Shown here: positions 13,421-24,952 of the stretch, piece after piece | How the letters are laid out: the number at the start of each line of letters is the position of its first letter | Numbering within the stretch: position 1 is the stretch's first letter | Assembly (NCBI GenBank): GCA_003255025.1 | Contig: QANY01008960.1 | Coordinates: forward strand, 124,001-188,000 | Reading direction: 5' to 3' | Source of the DNA: Datisca glomerata | Lineage: Eukaryota; Streptophyta; Magnoliopsida; Cucurbitales; Datiscaceae | DNA: 64,000 bases | Position numbers and translations under genes: made by a program | Notes under the pieces: generated by a model | What the model saw: only the letters and a program-made list of their open reading frames with translations | What the model was told of the DNA's origin: nothing | Databases searched by the model: none

Positions 13421-13491
13421 GCAACACATACTTCCTGCGGCAATACGTGGATTATTACTAGATCATGTATGATGTGAAATCACCAAACTTT

Positions 13492-14185
13492 CACTACTAT
13501 AAAAAGGGGGTTAGATGATTGGTAAAACTCGTTATTATAACCCCATATTGACGGCTACTATAATCTATCGGGCTGTTATATTTACCTTCCCCGCCATTAA
13601 AAAATCTCAGTTTTTGGACTTTAATGACGGAGATTTCCTGTCATCTAAAGTTTTGTGAAAATGCATTAGATGACAGGGAATCCTCGTCATTAAAAGATCC
13701 CATAATTTTTAAAAAAAATGTCATTGAAAGGTAAAAATTGCCCTCCCATGACACAAAGCCAGACCTTCCACCATGACCCTAAATAGAATAATGCCTAAAC
13801 CAATCATTTAATCATTAACAACTAACAAGAAGATAATTACCCTCTGATATAAATTGAATTTCAAAATAAATTACAATGCCGCCAATTAAGTAAATTCTGC
13901 TGGTAGATGCCCATCTAAGCGAATTTTTTATGCTGGGCTCAAAGGGAATGAATAATGCTGATCCTACTTACCAAAGATTTATTAAGTAGATAGCACTACA
14001 TCATCAACAATGAAATAGAAATATGAATGAACTATTTTCCAAAATTAATGAAATTAGGCGACAGGATAATGTAACCCATAGTAAAAAGAGCAACGGAATC
14101 AAATGATTTGGAAATTAACTAATTAAGTACAAACTTCAGCTTCCCAGAAATAGAGATCAGTATGGCAGAGTGAGGTATATTTGGC
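13492..14185. mobile_element. Second nested insert: small CACTA-type element
   Basis: The host transposase frame breaks at about 13490, where CACTACTATAAAAAGGGG begins, and resumes near 14187. The first 250 bp hold repeated and inverted ATGACGG/CCGTCAT/CATCTAA motifs (13550-13690), the subterminal structure of CACTA elements. A second locus with the same motifs starts at 29806. The right terminus was not found, so the end is set where transposase homology restarts. No coding capacity. Confidence 0.6.
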
Positions 14186-16094
14186 CTTGCTCATTCTTTA
14201 ATGTAATTTATAGTAAAGCTATAGATGTTAGACAACTAGATGTGCTACAAAAAGAAATAATGGTGACGTTATGTATTCTTGAAAAAAATTTCCTCCTACA
14301 TTCTTCACCATTATGGTTCATCTCACTATGCACCTTGTTAGAGAGGTACAACTCTGCTAGTTTACTTGCAGTGGATGTATCCATTTAAACGATATATGAA
14401 GGTGTAAAAGGGTTATGTAAGAAATCACAAACGTCCAGGTGGTTCCATTGGTGAGTGTTATATTGCCAAAGAAGTTGTAGAGTTTTGCACTAAAAATCTA
14501 GTTGTTAAATCAATTAGAGTTCCATGCTCAGATGATGATTTGAAAGATGGTAAGTCTTTATCATGTGGTCGTGTAGAAAGAATTGATCATGAATAGTGGA
14601 AGCAAGCGCATCGTTACATATTAGAAAATACTAATGAAGTTCAACCCTATATCGAGTAAGCATAATAAGCTTTCAATATTTTATTTGTTATCATGCTAAT
14701 TGTTTTTTATAATGGTTCTTTATTTCATATTCTATTTGAATTTTTCTTTTGTGCTGTTATATAGGCAACATATGACTTTCTTGAGGAATATCCTATCAAA
14801 TCAAGGAGACATAAAATAGGTACAAGATGATCATAACCGAACATTTATTTACTGGCTGCGTGATCAGGTAACTTGAGTGATAATGATATATATTCAGATT
14901 TATAAATTTTATAAAGTACTTAATCACAGATTGTTATTTGTAGGGTGCAAATGATATTGATGTCTGTAGAAGTGTAACAAATACACTAAGGTGGATAGCA
15001 AATGGCCCAACTTATGAGGTAATCAAATATATTGGTTACACGATAAATGGCTATAGATTTCATACAAAATGTTGTGATAACGATCAATGTTTCTAGAATA
15101 GTGGAGTTAGTGTAGTGATACATACAATGCATATTACAAATGCTAAGGATAATAATCTTATTTATTCAGACTCGTCTTTTTATGGAGTGATCAAAGAGAG
15201 GTGGGAGCTTAATTATCATAAGTTTAGGCTTCTGTTATTTAAATGTGCGTGGGTTGAGAATAGTAATGGGATCAGAGTTGATGAGCTTGGATTTACATTA
15301 GTTCATCTTTCAAGATTAGGTTACAAAAATGAGCCTTTCATTTTGGCTTCGAAAGCAAAATAATTTTTTTATGTCGAAGATCCAAAATATCCAAGATGGT
15401 CAGTTGTCTTATCTTCCACTCAAAGAGAATATCTTAAAAGTATTATTAATGATGATTTAGATGATACATTATTAGATTGTTATTTATTTTGCGAAGGAGA
15501 TGCCTTCTGTTGAAACATTTGACATAAATGATGAAAACGAGGTTACTTATGTTCGACCAAATGGCGAAGACACTGTGATTATTGAAAGTATTATGGGTAA
15601 CTATGTCTTGTGATTAGTACGATATTGGTGCGTTTATAATTTGTTTAACTTTGTACATTTCATCTTTTACTCAGTGTCAAACTAAAAATCTATAATGCAA
15701 TGCATGAGTGGATAAACGAAGCAGTAAATATCAAATTTCATGTATCTATAGTAACTTTCAATACTCTTTTACTTTAATTTATGATAAATAGATAGGGTAA
15801 ACTAACATTTATTTTTTACAGGGTTTAACATCTAAGTAGAACAATTTGAGAGCAAATAGAACAACTAAAAGGTGTATTCAAGGTTCATTACTTTCAAGGT
15901 TTTTGTAATTAACATCGTTATTTTATTTTTCTAGTCTACAATGTTAGAAATTTTAAAAATAATAATCGTTATGCAATGAAGAGTTATATTCTCTGCTAAG
16001 TTATTTGTGCGTTCTTCTATATCATTTTTTGTTAAATTCTAATAGGTTGGCATTATTATTCTGTAACTAAATTTAAAAAACCATATATATAATA

Positions 16095-16508
16095 AAAGAC
16101 GACGGTGAGTAATCAAACCATCGTAAACATATATAAAAAATGACGGTGTGTAGAATTATATAAAAAATCAAATTAAACAACGACGACGGTTGATAAATAA
16201 TCCGTCATAAATGATTGTAGAACAATCACGATGGCTCTTCCCGCAACCGTCGTAAACATATATCAAAAATGACGGTGTGTAGAATTATTTAAAAAAATAA
16301 AATTAAACAACAATGACGGTTGATAAATAAACCGTCGTAAATGATTGTAGAACAATCACGACGGCTCTTCCTGCAACCGTCGTGATTGTTCCCTATTGTA
16401 GAAAATGAAAATGTTTTCACGACACCTTTTATGACGACGGGTTGCTTACCCGTCCGTCGTGATTGATTTTTAATGTCGGAGAAACCGCCTCGCCATAAAT
16501 CATTAGTG
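16095..16508. repeat. CACTA 3' subterminal repeats with a 129-130 bp tandem duplication
   Basis: GACGGTT/AACCGTCGT motifs alternate in both orientations. Within the array a unit of 129-130 bp is present twice (16116-16244 and 16245-16374), with about 90 percent identity by eye, and the start of a third copy follows. The right transposon end is at 16508. Confidence 0.8.
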
Positions 16509-16511
16509 TTG

Positions 16512-17590
16512 TCAAATTTTGCTGAAATATTTTGGTATTTAGAAAAACTTCAACAAAAAATACCGATCTAAGTCATTTTTAACAAATATATTGTCATTTA
16601 AATTCAACACACAAAGTATTTTTTAATCATAAATACTCTCAAATACACTAGTACTTTACTAGAAAATGAGGTGAAGATATAATGTGTTCTAGATTTATTT
16701 ATTTTGTGTGGTGTGCATATCAGATTTTATTGCACATGAGCATAAATGATTTGTCTATGACAACATTTGGTCGTGGTTTCGTTTTTGTTTCAATCTCCTC
16801 TAGAAACTAAAACAAGTATTGTTAGTACTCACGATATTATAAGTTCAGGGGCTTAAATGTCAAGTATTCTCCTAAACCTTTGTTAAGAAGAAGATTCTGC
16901 AGTTAAGAACGTTCATTTCACGTTTGGCTGGTCGAGTGACAGAAAATGTCATAATTCCTATTAATTATTTCTGTTCTCTAGTGAACCTCTCAATAGGATT
17001 CGAACTCAGATAAAGTTCTGACCATCTGTCACCATTCCATTATAAGTTCTGGGGTGAAGGACTTGACCTCTTTTAAGCAGAAAGCATTCCAAGCTCTCTT
17101 CTATAGGAAGAACTAAGATAAGTTTATAGAGAGACATACCAAAAAAAAAGTTTCCAAACTGATCTTGAGAGAAAGATCGAGCAAGGCTATCTTCGAGTTT
17201 CAGTCTCGATCTTCCCTAAAAATAATTATCCATCAAAGACGATTAGCCTGGAAAAGCACCCTACGTATCAAGGTGTCAACTGCGTTTAAGCAGTTGTTTA
17301 GTTTGACAGAAGATCTCAATCATGCCATGACCATGCAAAAATGTGTTAAAGGTCATTTCAATAGCGAAAATTATCCAAATTATTCTAGATCCTGTTGTAG
17401 TGGATGATTGTTGACATATTAAAATGGAGTTTGATGTAGGTACTGAGATCATCCCTTGTTCAAGAATTAATATCAAAGATACTGTTTACGTGATCTAGAG
17501 TACTGATTTCACTTTCCATAGTCCTAATCTAATATTACCTAATATTTAGCTACGTTCTAATTTATTGTAATTCATTTGAAGGTACATGTA
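16512..17590. other. Intergenic, nothing recognised
   Basis: AT-rich sequence between the CACTA element and a repeat related to miniature transposons. An 80-codon open frame at 17165-17407 shows no family features. Nothing else is supported. Confidence 0.4.
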
Positions 17591-17599
17591 TAATTTATC

Positions 17600-18040
17600 T
17601 AAGGGTGTGCACGGTTCAGTTCGATCGGTTAGTAAGATATTTTTATAATTAAACCGAATTCGTCGGTTACTTAAAATATCGAACCGAACTGAATGGGTAT
17701 AACTGAAAGAATCGAACCGAATAAAACTGAAGTAATTGGTTCGGCTACAATTTATAAAACTTTCAAAAAAAGTAGCAAAATAATTAAATTAAAAACGCCA
17801 ACACTCAACACAATTACTATATATATGTCTAATTAATAATTATGTCTAAATTTTAATAATATATGTCTAATTTATTAAGTTTTAATAATTTATGTGTATA
17901 TATATATATATANATTTAAAATAGTTGTAATCGGTTCGAACCGATTACGTGTTTATTATAAAATATAATCAAACCAAAAGTTCGGTTATTTAAATTAACC
18001 GAATAGATTCGGTCGGTTCTTACAAAATCTGCAACCCGTA
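17600..18040. repeat. MITE-like repeat rich in CGGTTCGGTT/AACCGAACC motifs
   Basis: The block opens with AAGGGTGTGCACGGTTCAG and holds many inverted copies of CGGTTC/GAACCG, separated by AT-rich DNA with a TATA microsatellite and an uncalled base at 17913. A similar but longer block lies at 56049-56755. The opening resembles termini of plant hAT-type miniature elements. No clear right terminus was found. Confidence 0.5.
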
Positions 18041-18057
18041 ATTTTGTCAAGACACAA

Positions 18058-20103
18058 ATGTTGAAAACTGGTGCATAAAAACTTCTTATAATTCAACTAG
18101 AAACAAGCAATTATTAGACGCTCATCGAGTTAAATTGACATATGAAGTGGAAGAATTGTTCTATAATGAAGCACTTCATCTTTTCTGTTGGAATGCCTTT
18201 AAGAGATCTCATCCACCAGCAAATTTTGAAGATCTTGCAAACCGTGCTGTGGAGCATGTTGATGGCCTTCCACTAGCTCTTGTTGTGTTGGGTGCATCGT
18301 TGTATGGAAGTAGTGAGGTGGAATGGGAAAGTGAATTGAACAAGTTGGAAAGATTTCCAAAGAGAGATACTTATGAGCTTCTGAAGACAAGTTTTGATGG
18401 ACTGGAAGATATTGGGAAGGAGATTTTCCTGGACATAGCATGTTTCTTTAGATGGGAGGAAAAAAGAACGTGTGATGAGCTTTTTAGATGCTTGTGCCTT
18501 CTATCCTGATTGTGGAATTAAAGTTCTCATTAGGAAGTCTCTCATTACCATTGAATACAACTCATTTCAGATGCATGGCTTAGTACAGTCAATGGTAGGG
18601 AAATTGTTGGTCGAGAATCTCCCAATGAGCCTGGAAAACACAGCAGACTATGGCATCATGAAGATATTCTTCATGTGCTAAGAGAAAACGAGGTGAGAAT
18701 TAAGCATGAGAATGAGTTACTAATTCTCGGCGAATGGTTACTAATTGAAAAGTTTTAAGCCATTGGGTTCAATCAAATCAAATCATTGTACTTGATTCTT
18801 AACACATCAAAATGATCTAAAGACAAATTTGTTGGCTCTGTCATATTTCTTTAAAAAGAATGATTGCTTTCACTTCTGTATATATGAGATTTATACCTTG
18901 TGTTGTTAGGCAACAAAGAATATCCAAGGCATATTGCTTGACCATCCGGAGTCAATAGTGGCTTTGGGTGTTGAAGCTTTGTTGAAGATGAAGCGGTTGA
19001 GGCTGCTCATTTTCCGGTGTAACAATGTTCTCGGGGCCCCTAATTACTTCTTCAATGAGTTAAGATGGCTTGAGTGGCCTGGATTTTCTTCATGTATGCC
19101 TTTAAATTTTCAATAAGAGAGACTAGTTGTACTCAATATGCGTCATTGTCGCAGCATGCAAATCAGATTGGGATTCACAGTATTCACACAAATGCATATA
19201 TTGTTTAATCCTATAAGAAGCTTATTTTTTTCTAATAATTCTCTCTTTCTTGGACAGGGTTTCAAAAATGTGAGATTTTTGGGGTTGAGTTACTGTCAAT
19301 ACATGACAGAACTCCATGATCTATCAACAATCCCAAATCTTATATCTTTAAATCTTCGAGGCTGTTCTAATCTTAGGATTCTCCCACCTAGTTTAAATTT
19401 AAAATATCTCAAATTCCTAGATCTTGGTGAGTGCTCAAGAATTTATAAGTTTCCAGATATCATAGTAGAAATGAAAGATCTGAGGGAGGTTTATTTAGAT
19501 TTAACAGCTATAACTGAACTACCATATTCCATCGAAAACCTCACAAGTCTTGAACTTTTGAATTTGGATAGATGTGTAAACCTCGTAGATCTTCTTATTA
19601 GTATCTATAACTTGAAGAAGCTATTCTTTTTCACATTTGATGGTTGCATTAGACTTGATAAGTTTTCAAAACCGGCGCCCTCAGCAATATCCGCATCAAG
19701 TTCAAAAGAGATTCACCATTCCGTTACTTCTGTCAATTTTGATAGTTCTTCCTCTTTGGGCCTTACACTGTTACAGTCATTAAGTTTTGAGAAAAGCAAT
19801 CTATCAGACTTGAGCTTCATCATGGATTCCAACTGTTTTGGTTCATTGAAGTCCTTATATTTATTGGTCAACTTTCTTAGCCTTCCAAAAGGAATAAGTG
19901 AATTGAAATGGTTAGAGGAGGTCATATTGAAGGACTGTAAGAAGCTTCGCAAAATTCCAGACCTTCCACCTCTTATCTGGTACATTAATGCAAGTGGGTG
20001 TGATTCTTTACCAAAACTTAATGAGTTCGAACTTGTCAACTTCCACAAAGTGGTTGAGAATGATAATTTAGGAAAGGATTGGGCTGCAATATATTTATGT
20101 CAG

Positions 20104-20145
<42 letters not shown>

Positions 20146-20602
20146 CATAAGAGATTGACTCAGCATACTAGTTTTCATGTAACAGGCAATTTACAATGAT
20201 AAAACTATTAGCTTGAGGCATCCTGGAAGCGACATTCCGATGTGGTTCGACTACCATAATGAAGGAAGTTCAATATCATTTGAAGTGCCTTCAGATATGA
20301 AGAAAAAGTTTACAGGGTTGGCAATTTGTTTTCTTCGTGGCAAGGCAAAAAGAGCTGATGATCAAGAAGTGTTCATCAATAATACCAATCTTATTCCAAC
20401 GCCATATGATTGGAGTACAGAATCAGATCATCTGTGGATTAAGTACTTTCCACGCAGTTCAACAACAAAATTGGATGAGGCACTGATAGATGAAAACAAT
20501 CTATTTGAGGTTTCAATTCAACCGGTTAACGGACAAGAAACATGGGTGAATAAATGTGGAGTTTGGTTGGTGTTCCATCGGTACGTGAGGGAAAATAGAT
20601 AA
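18058..20602 (+). pseudogene. TIR-NBS-LRR (TNL) resistance-gene relic
   Basis: Only the 3' part of the NB-ARC domain remains; no TIR, P-loop or kinase-2 is seen upstream. From about 18087 the frame gives LLDAH, EELFYNEALHLFCWNAF, GLPLAL (about 18265) and FLDIACFF. A frameshift near 18465 moves the reading to LDACAFYP and KSLITI, with QMHGL at 18568 in place of MHD. A second shift near 18590 continues EIVGRESPNEPGK and ends at a GTGAG donor near 18691. The next exon (about 18910-19115) ends in a premature TAA at 19114. LRRs follow at about 19258-20040 (LSTIPNLISLNLRGCSNL...). After an intron holding a CT microsatellite, the C-JID/post-LRR domain starts with SLRHPGSDIPMWF (about 20210). Such genes are cytoplasmic immune receptors; this copy cannot work. 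Confidence 0.88.
20106..20142. repeat. (CT)n microsatellite in NLR intron
   Basis: About 18 CT units lie inside the last intron of the NLR relic, between the LRR exon and the C-JID exon (acceptor near 20186). Confidence 0.9.
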
Positions 20603-20817
20603 TAGTAGTGGTAATTTGAGGGTGTGTTCGTGATTATCCTCAACGATTTGATATTTGGTCTATTATTTCTGCAGTTAATTTTGAAAGCTTCTACACTAGT
20701 GAGATTATTCTATTTTATTATGAATCAATCATTATAGGTTATGAATATTAATCTTCTGATTGTGTAAGTCTCCAGTTCTATTTAGAGAAGAAACTTGGTG
20801 TATCTCATTATTATTGT

Positions 20818-22735
20818 TTTTTGTTAAAAGAAAAATATATTAACCAAAAAGAAAAAATACAGATACAAGAGACATACCTCAGGACTACATCAAAATACAA
20901 AGTCATAAGCTCTACAACCAATTATCTAAGAGGCTAAAGTTAATCATAAGAGATCTAGTTTGGCTTAAAAAAATAAGTCTATCACTTATCATACTAGAAA
21001 TATCCTTGGAGATAAAAGTGAAGAATCAAGGACTTTACCAACAAAAATTCTCTTGTTTCTCTCACACCAAATACTATGGATAAAACAAGAAAGGAGCAAT
21101 CTGGCACTCAATCTAGAAATATTAGAATTAAAATTATTAATTAAAAAATCAACTAACTGGTGACCAAGAACATGCTCATATCTGTTACCACATTTCATCA
21201 AGAGAGGAGATAAAATAGCTTGAGACATAGGGCAATTAAAGAACAAGTCGTGAGTTGTTTCTGAACCAGACACACAAAGAACACAAGCTGAATTAATGTG
21301 GGGCTTCCATTTCTTCACGGGATCCTTAGTTGAGAGCTTGTCTTGAATAGCTAACCACGTGATGAAAGCACATTTAGGAATAACTCTTGAAACCAGATAG
21401 CCTTTGATCACGGAATAACATTTTGATGAGGATGGAGAGCTATATAAGTATTTCTGATAATAAACCTGCCAGAAGAAGAAGCTGCCCACCTCCACGAATC
21501 TTCATTGCCAGAAGGAGTCTGAGTACCCAAATCAAAACCCCACTGATTTAGAGTAGAATGGACGGTAACATCAAGGAAAAAACTAACCTTGATAATTAAT
21601 CAAGACAGAAATGGGAGTGTCAATGCTTAACCTTGAGAGTTGCACCAAATGACCCCCCCAGCATTGAGAAGAATACCATTTGGACGTCAATGGTCTGTAA
21701 ATAATTTAATATCAACACCATTACCCATAACAACCTGGAAGAAACCCACAACCTTGTCCCTCAGTTTAATTAACTTCCTCCAAGACCATGAAGGTTCTGA
21801 AGCAAGCTTAACAATGAGTATGGAATGCTTTCTTGCAAGGTAATGGTAACACCAAGCTACCCATAAGGAATCTTTAGGTCTAGAAACCAACTTCTAAAAT
21901 TGTTTAGAGACTGCAACATAATTCCATGTACTCAAGTTTTTAATGTTCAAACCACCCTTAACATAAGGAGTATAAACCTGATTCCAAGGCACTTTCGCTT
22001 GCCTAAAGTTATCAGTCCTACTAGTCCATAGGAAGTTTCTAAGAGAATCATTGATCTTCTTGATAAATTTCTTAGGGAGAATGAGCAAGCTAGCCCAAAA
22101 TCCTTAAATGGCATAGAGAATAGACTTGATGAGCTGAAGAATGCCTGGAAAGGTCAAGTGCATATTCTCTCAGTTCTTTGCTCTATTAATGATTCTGTCA
22201 ACTAAAATATCACAGTGAACCTTAGTCAATTTAGTAGCAATCAAAGGGATTCTCAAGTACCTCACAAGCAAGGTACCTTTAACAAAATCAGTTTCCTGTA
22301 GAATAGAGTCTTGGATCTCAACACCAACATTGAAAAATAAGATGGAGCTCTTTGCATTGTTAGGAGAGAGACCAGAAATCAAACTAAATATATCCATACC
22401 AGATTTAACAATCTTAACAAAAGAAAGCTCACCTTTGCACAACATAAGTAAGTCATCAGCAAAAGATAAAATAACAATCTTATCTTTCTTACATCTCTAA
22501 TGAAAGTGGAACCCCTTGATGCTAGAGCAGACATGGAGAATCTCAGTTAGCACCTCCATGCACATAAAAAACAAATAAGGGAAAATAGGATTTCCCTGTC
22601 TCAAACCTCTACCACTCTGAAAGTAACCATGCATACTCCCATTAATATTAATAGAGAAAGAGAGGGTAGTCACACACTTCATGATCCAGTCGATAAACTT
22701 AGGAGGAAAGCAAAAATTATTTAGAAGAATTATTC
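20818..22735 (-). mobile_element. L1-like LINE fragment nested in a copia LTR
   Basis: Read on the minus strand, the order is RT then zinc-binding end. RT block SGRGLRQGNPIFPYLFFMCMEV lies at about 22550-22620 and the FADD catalytic motif near 22450. The RT-associated zinc-binding domain occupies 20989-21495 (RVIPKCAFITWLAIQDKLST, CVLC, HDLFFNCP). Frames are broken at several points (about 21500, 21890, 22100, 22490). The 3' end near 20830 is A/T-rich. The 5' part with endonuclease is absent, as usual for truncated LINE copies. The copia LTR resumes directly after 22735, so the LINE is the younger insertion. Confidence 0.85.
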
Positions 22736-22930
22736 GGAGTTTGTCCCAAGATTTTTCTCTTCACTTTGAAGGATTTTCCACTTTAAATTTGGTGTTCTTA
22801 TTTTTTTTCTTTTCCTATTAAGTTTGTTATTCTCTCTACTTAGTAATTTATTATGATATTGATAATTAGTTATCAACTACGTTATATTGAACTGCGGTGT
22901 ATAAAGATTTTGAGTAAAAATCCTAACAAG

Positions 22931-23228
22931 TGGTATCAAAGTCAGATCCAGGTTTATCCAATAAACTCCCCAATAACATCTTAAAATATAGGTTTTGGGG
23001 TTAAGAATGCCCAATAACAGCCAACACTGGTATCAGAGTCATGTCCAGTTTAACCAACAAGTCTCCAACCCAATCTAGGTGAAGTGAGTTGTTGGCTCCC
23101 CGACTCACGGCTCGATGTTTGATGATCCGGGTAAAAGTGAGTTGACGGTTATCCGACTCAGGACCCGATGGTCGATGAATCTAGGTAGAGCGAGTCAATG
23201 GTTATCTGACTCAAAACCTGATGTGTGA
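22931..23228 (+). other. Primer-binding site and duplicated leader repeats
   Basis: TGGTATCAAAG at 22931 directly follows the 5' LTR end and fits an initiator-Met tRNA primer site. A second copy, TGGTATCAGAGTC, is at 23028, about 97 bp downstream. From 23075 to 23228 a unit of 53-54 bp (AGTGAGTT...CCGACTCA...CCCGATG) is present nearly three times. This is untranslated leader before gag. Confidence 0.65.
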
Positions 23229-24952
23229 CGGGAGAGATTATTGTGGTTATCCTACATCGATTGTGGAAGTGACTAGTAGTCAGTTTATAAGTGTGAGCGA
23301 AATCCTCACCTCTTAAAATAACTTTTGAGACTAATTATCATAGCCTAGTTAGTGTTATAAGCAGCTCATAGTAGCTATTGATGTTAATACGAGCAGAATG
23401 ATTAGCCTGAACAAGACTAATTGACAATTATGGAAAGAAAAAAATGAAGGATCTTATTTACTGCAAAAAGTTTCATGCTCCCATCAAAGGTGATAATGCG
23501 AAGCTAGTAATATGAGTAAATGAGATTGGGAATTACTGAACCGGCAAGTTGTCGGTTATATTCAACAGTAGGTCAATGATAATGTTTATCATCATATAAC
23601 GAGTGAAACCTCTGCGCACTCTTTGTGGAAGAAGTTAAAAGAGTTGTATGAGAGAAAATAGTTGGGAATAAAGCTTTTCTGATACGAAAGCTTGTGGAAC
23701 CTAAAATACAAAAATTGTGCCTCAATTGCAGAGCACTTGAATGAGATTCAGAGCATCGTTAATCAACTTTCTTAGATGAAAATGGTTCTTGATGATGAGC
23801 TTCAAGCACTGTTACTTCTCAGTTCTCTACTAGACAGTTGAAAAACATTGGTAGTATCAATGGGAATTTCTCTCCTGATGGTCAAGTCTCTATGAATTTG
23901 GTTAAGACCATTTTATTGAATAAAGAAACAAGAAGGAAATCATTAGGTTGTTCAGTCAGTCAATCAGAGGATAGTGATGTCGCCACACGTGTTGCCTCTA
24001 GAAGTGATATATTTTCATCAAACATGTCAGATGACTTTGGTGTTGTGAAGATGGGCAATGACAGTACCTCCAAGATCACATGGATTGGAGATGTATGTCT
24101 AGAGACAAATATCGGGTGCAAGATAGTACTCAAGAATGTGAGACACGTTCCGGGAATCCAACTGGACTTGATTTCTACAAGTCAGCTCGATGATGAGGAT
24201 TTCACAATTATGTTGGAGAAGGTAAATGGAAACTCATCAAATGGTCAATGGTAGTAGCTAGAGGAAAGAAAAAGCTTACGCTCTAGATGACATCTGTGAA
24301 GCTCACCAAGGGTTTGGTGAAAAGTAGTGAAGAAGAATATCACTAGTGAATTACCCTACAAGAAACAATTTGATATAGCTGCGAAGAAAATTGACAAAAG
24401 TCGAGATGTGAAATTCCTCGATGAACGGACTATTGCAGGTTTGGTGATAGTTGAGAAAACTCAGCCTGATGAAATTGAGTTAAATCCAGTTCTTACATCT
24501 CCCAGGGAATGGTGATGATAGAGACACTGATGGTGATCGTGCTGATGAAAGTATTATTGATAAGACAGCAACACAGGATGCTCAACCAGTTTTAACACTA
24601 CCAGTTGATGTGATTATTCAGCTACAGAGGTTTAGTAGAGGGCGACAATCCTCTATCAGATGTACTCAAGGTGATGATGTAATTTCTACTGAAGGGGGAG
24701 ATTCAGAGAATTACAAAAGGAGTGAGACAGATAGCTATCAAGGAAAGTGGGTAAGAGCCATGCCAAAAAGGATGAAAGCTCTACGTGAGAATCACACTGA
24801 AAAATTGGTGAAGTTGTTAAAGAAAATATGACCTTAGAAGAAGTATGACTCATGCCGAGAGACAGCAGGTGAAATGGACTCCTCCATATAATCGAGAGGG
24901 GAGTTTGTTGGGTTATCCCTCCTATATCAGGCACATAATCGAGAGGGGAGTT

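Larger units (their letters stand above)
10600..15440 (+). pseudogene. CACTA TNPD (tnp2-type) transposase, degenerate and interrupted
   Basis: The tnp2 order is recognisable. The N-terminal part at 10640-10890 reads LYPNCKKFTKLFALVKLYNL and FYEAKKLY. A zinc-finger-like CPNDCILYRNEH follows at about 10915. The catalytic region near 11515-11640 has RAVLMWTINDFPAYGN and CPICSKDTYFIRLKH. Further on come YKLSGAGKKKK and GLKSHDCHTL (12050-12220). The DUF4218-like part resumes at 13417-13490 (LPAAIRGLLLDHV) and again at about 14187-14660 (DVLQKEIMVTLCILEK, GGSIGECYIAKEVVEFC). DUF4216 is at 14990-15440 (VSVVIHTMHIT, VDELGFTLVHLSRLGYKNEPF). Many stops are seen, for example after 10886 and around 11200-11450. 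The breaks at about 12233 and 13492 are later transposon insertions. Confidence 0.88.
6799..16508 (+). mobile_element. CACTA (En/Spm-type) DNA transposon, about 9.7 kb
   Basis: The left end reads CACTACTACAAT at 6799 and the right end reads CATTAGTG, ending at 16508. Both ends keep the CACTA core in inverted orientation. The three bases just outside are TTG on both sides (6796-6798 and 16509-16511), matching the 3-bp target duplication of this superfamily. Subterminal arrays of CGACGG/CCGTCG motifs lie at 6840-7100 and 16095-16470, as expected for transposase binding sites. Inside are two decayed plus-strand genes: an Ulp1-protease gene and a tnp2-type transposase. Stops in both genes make it non-autonomous now. 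Two smaller transposons are nested in the transposase gene. Confidence 0.88.

Noticed and set aside
16980..17010. tRNA gene (GGATTCGAACTC resembling a T-arm on the opposite strand)
   Set aside because: No matching acceptor stem, D-arm or anticodon arm could be found around it.
18199..18441. Minus-strand open frame over the NLR region
   Set aside because: It is the antisense shadow of the NB-ARC coding sequence.
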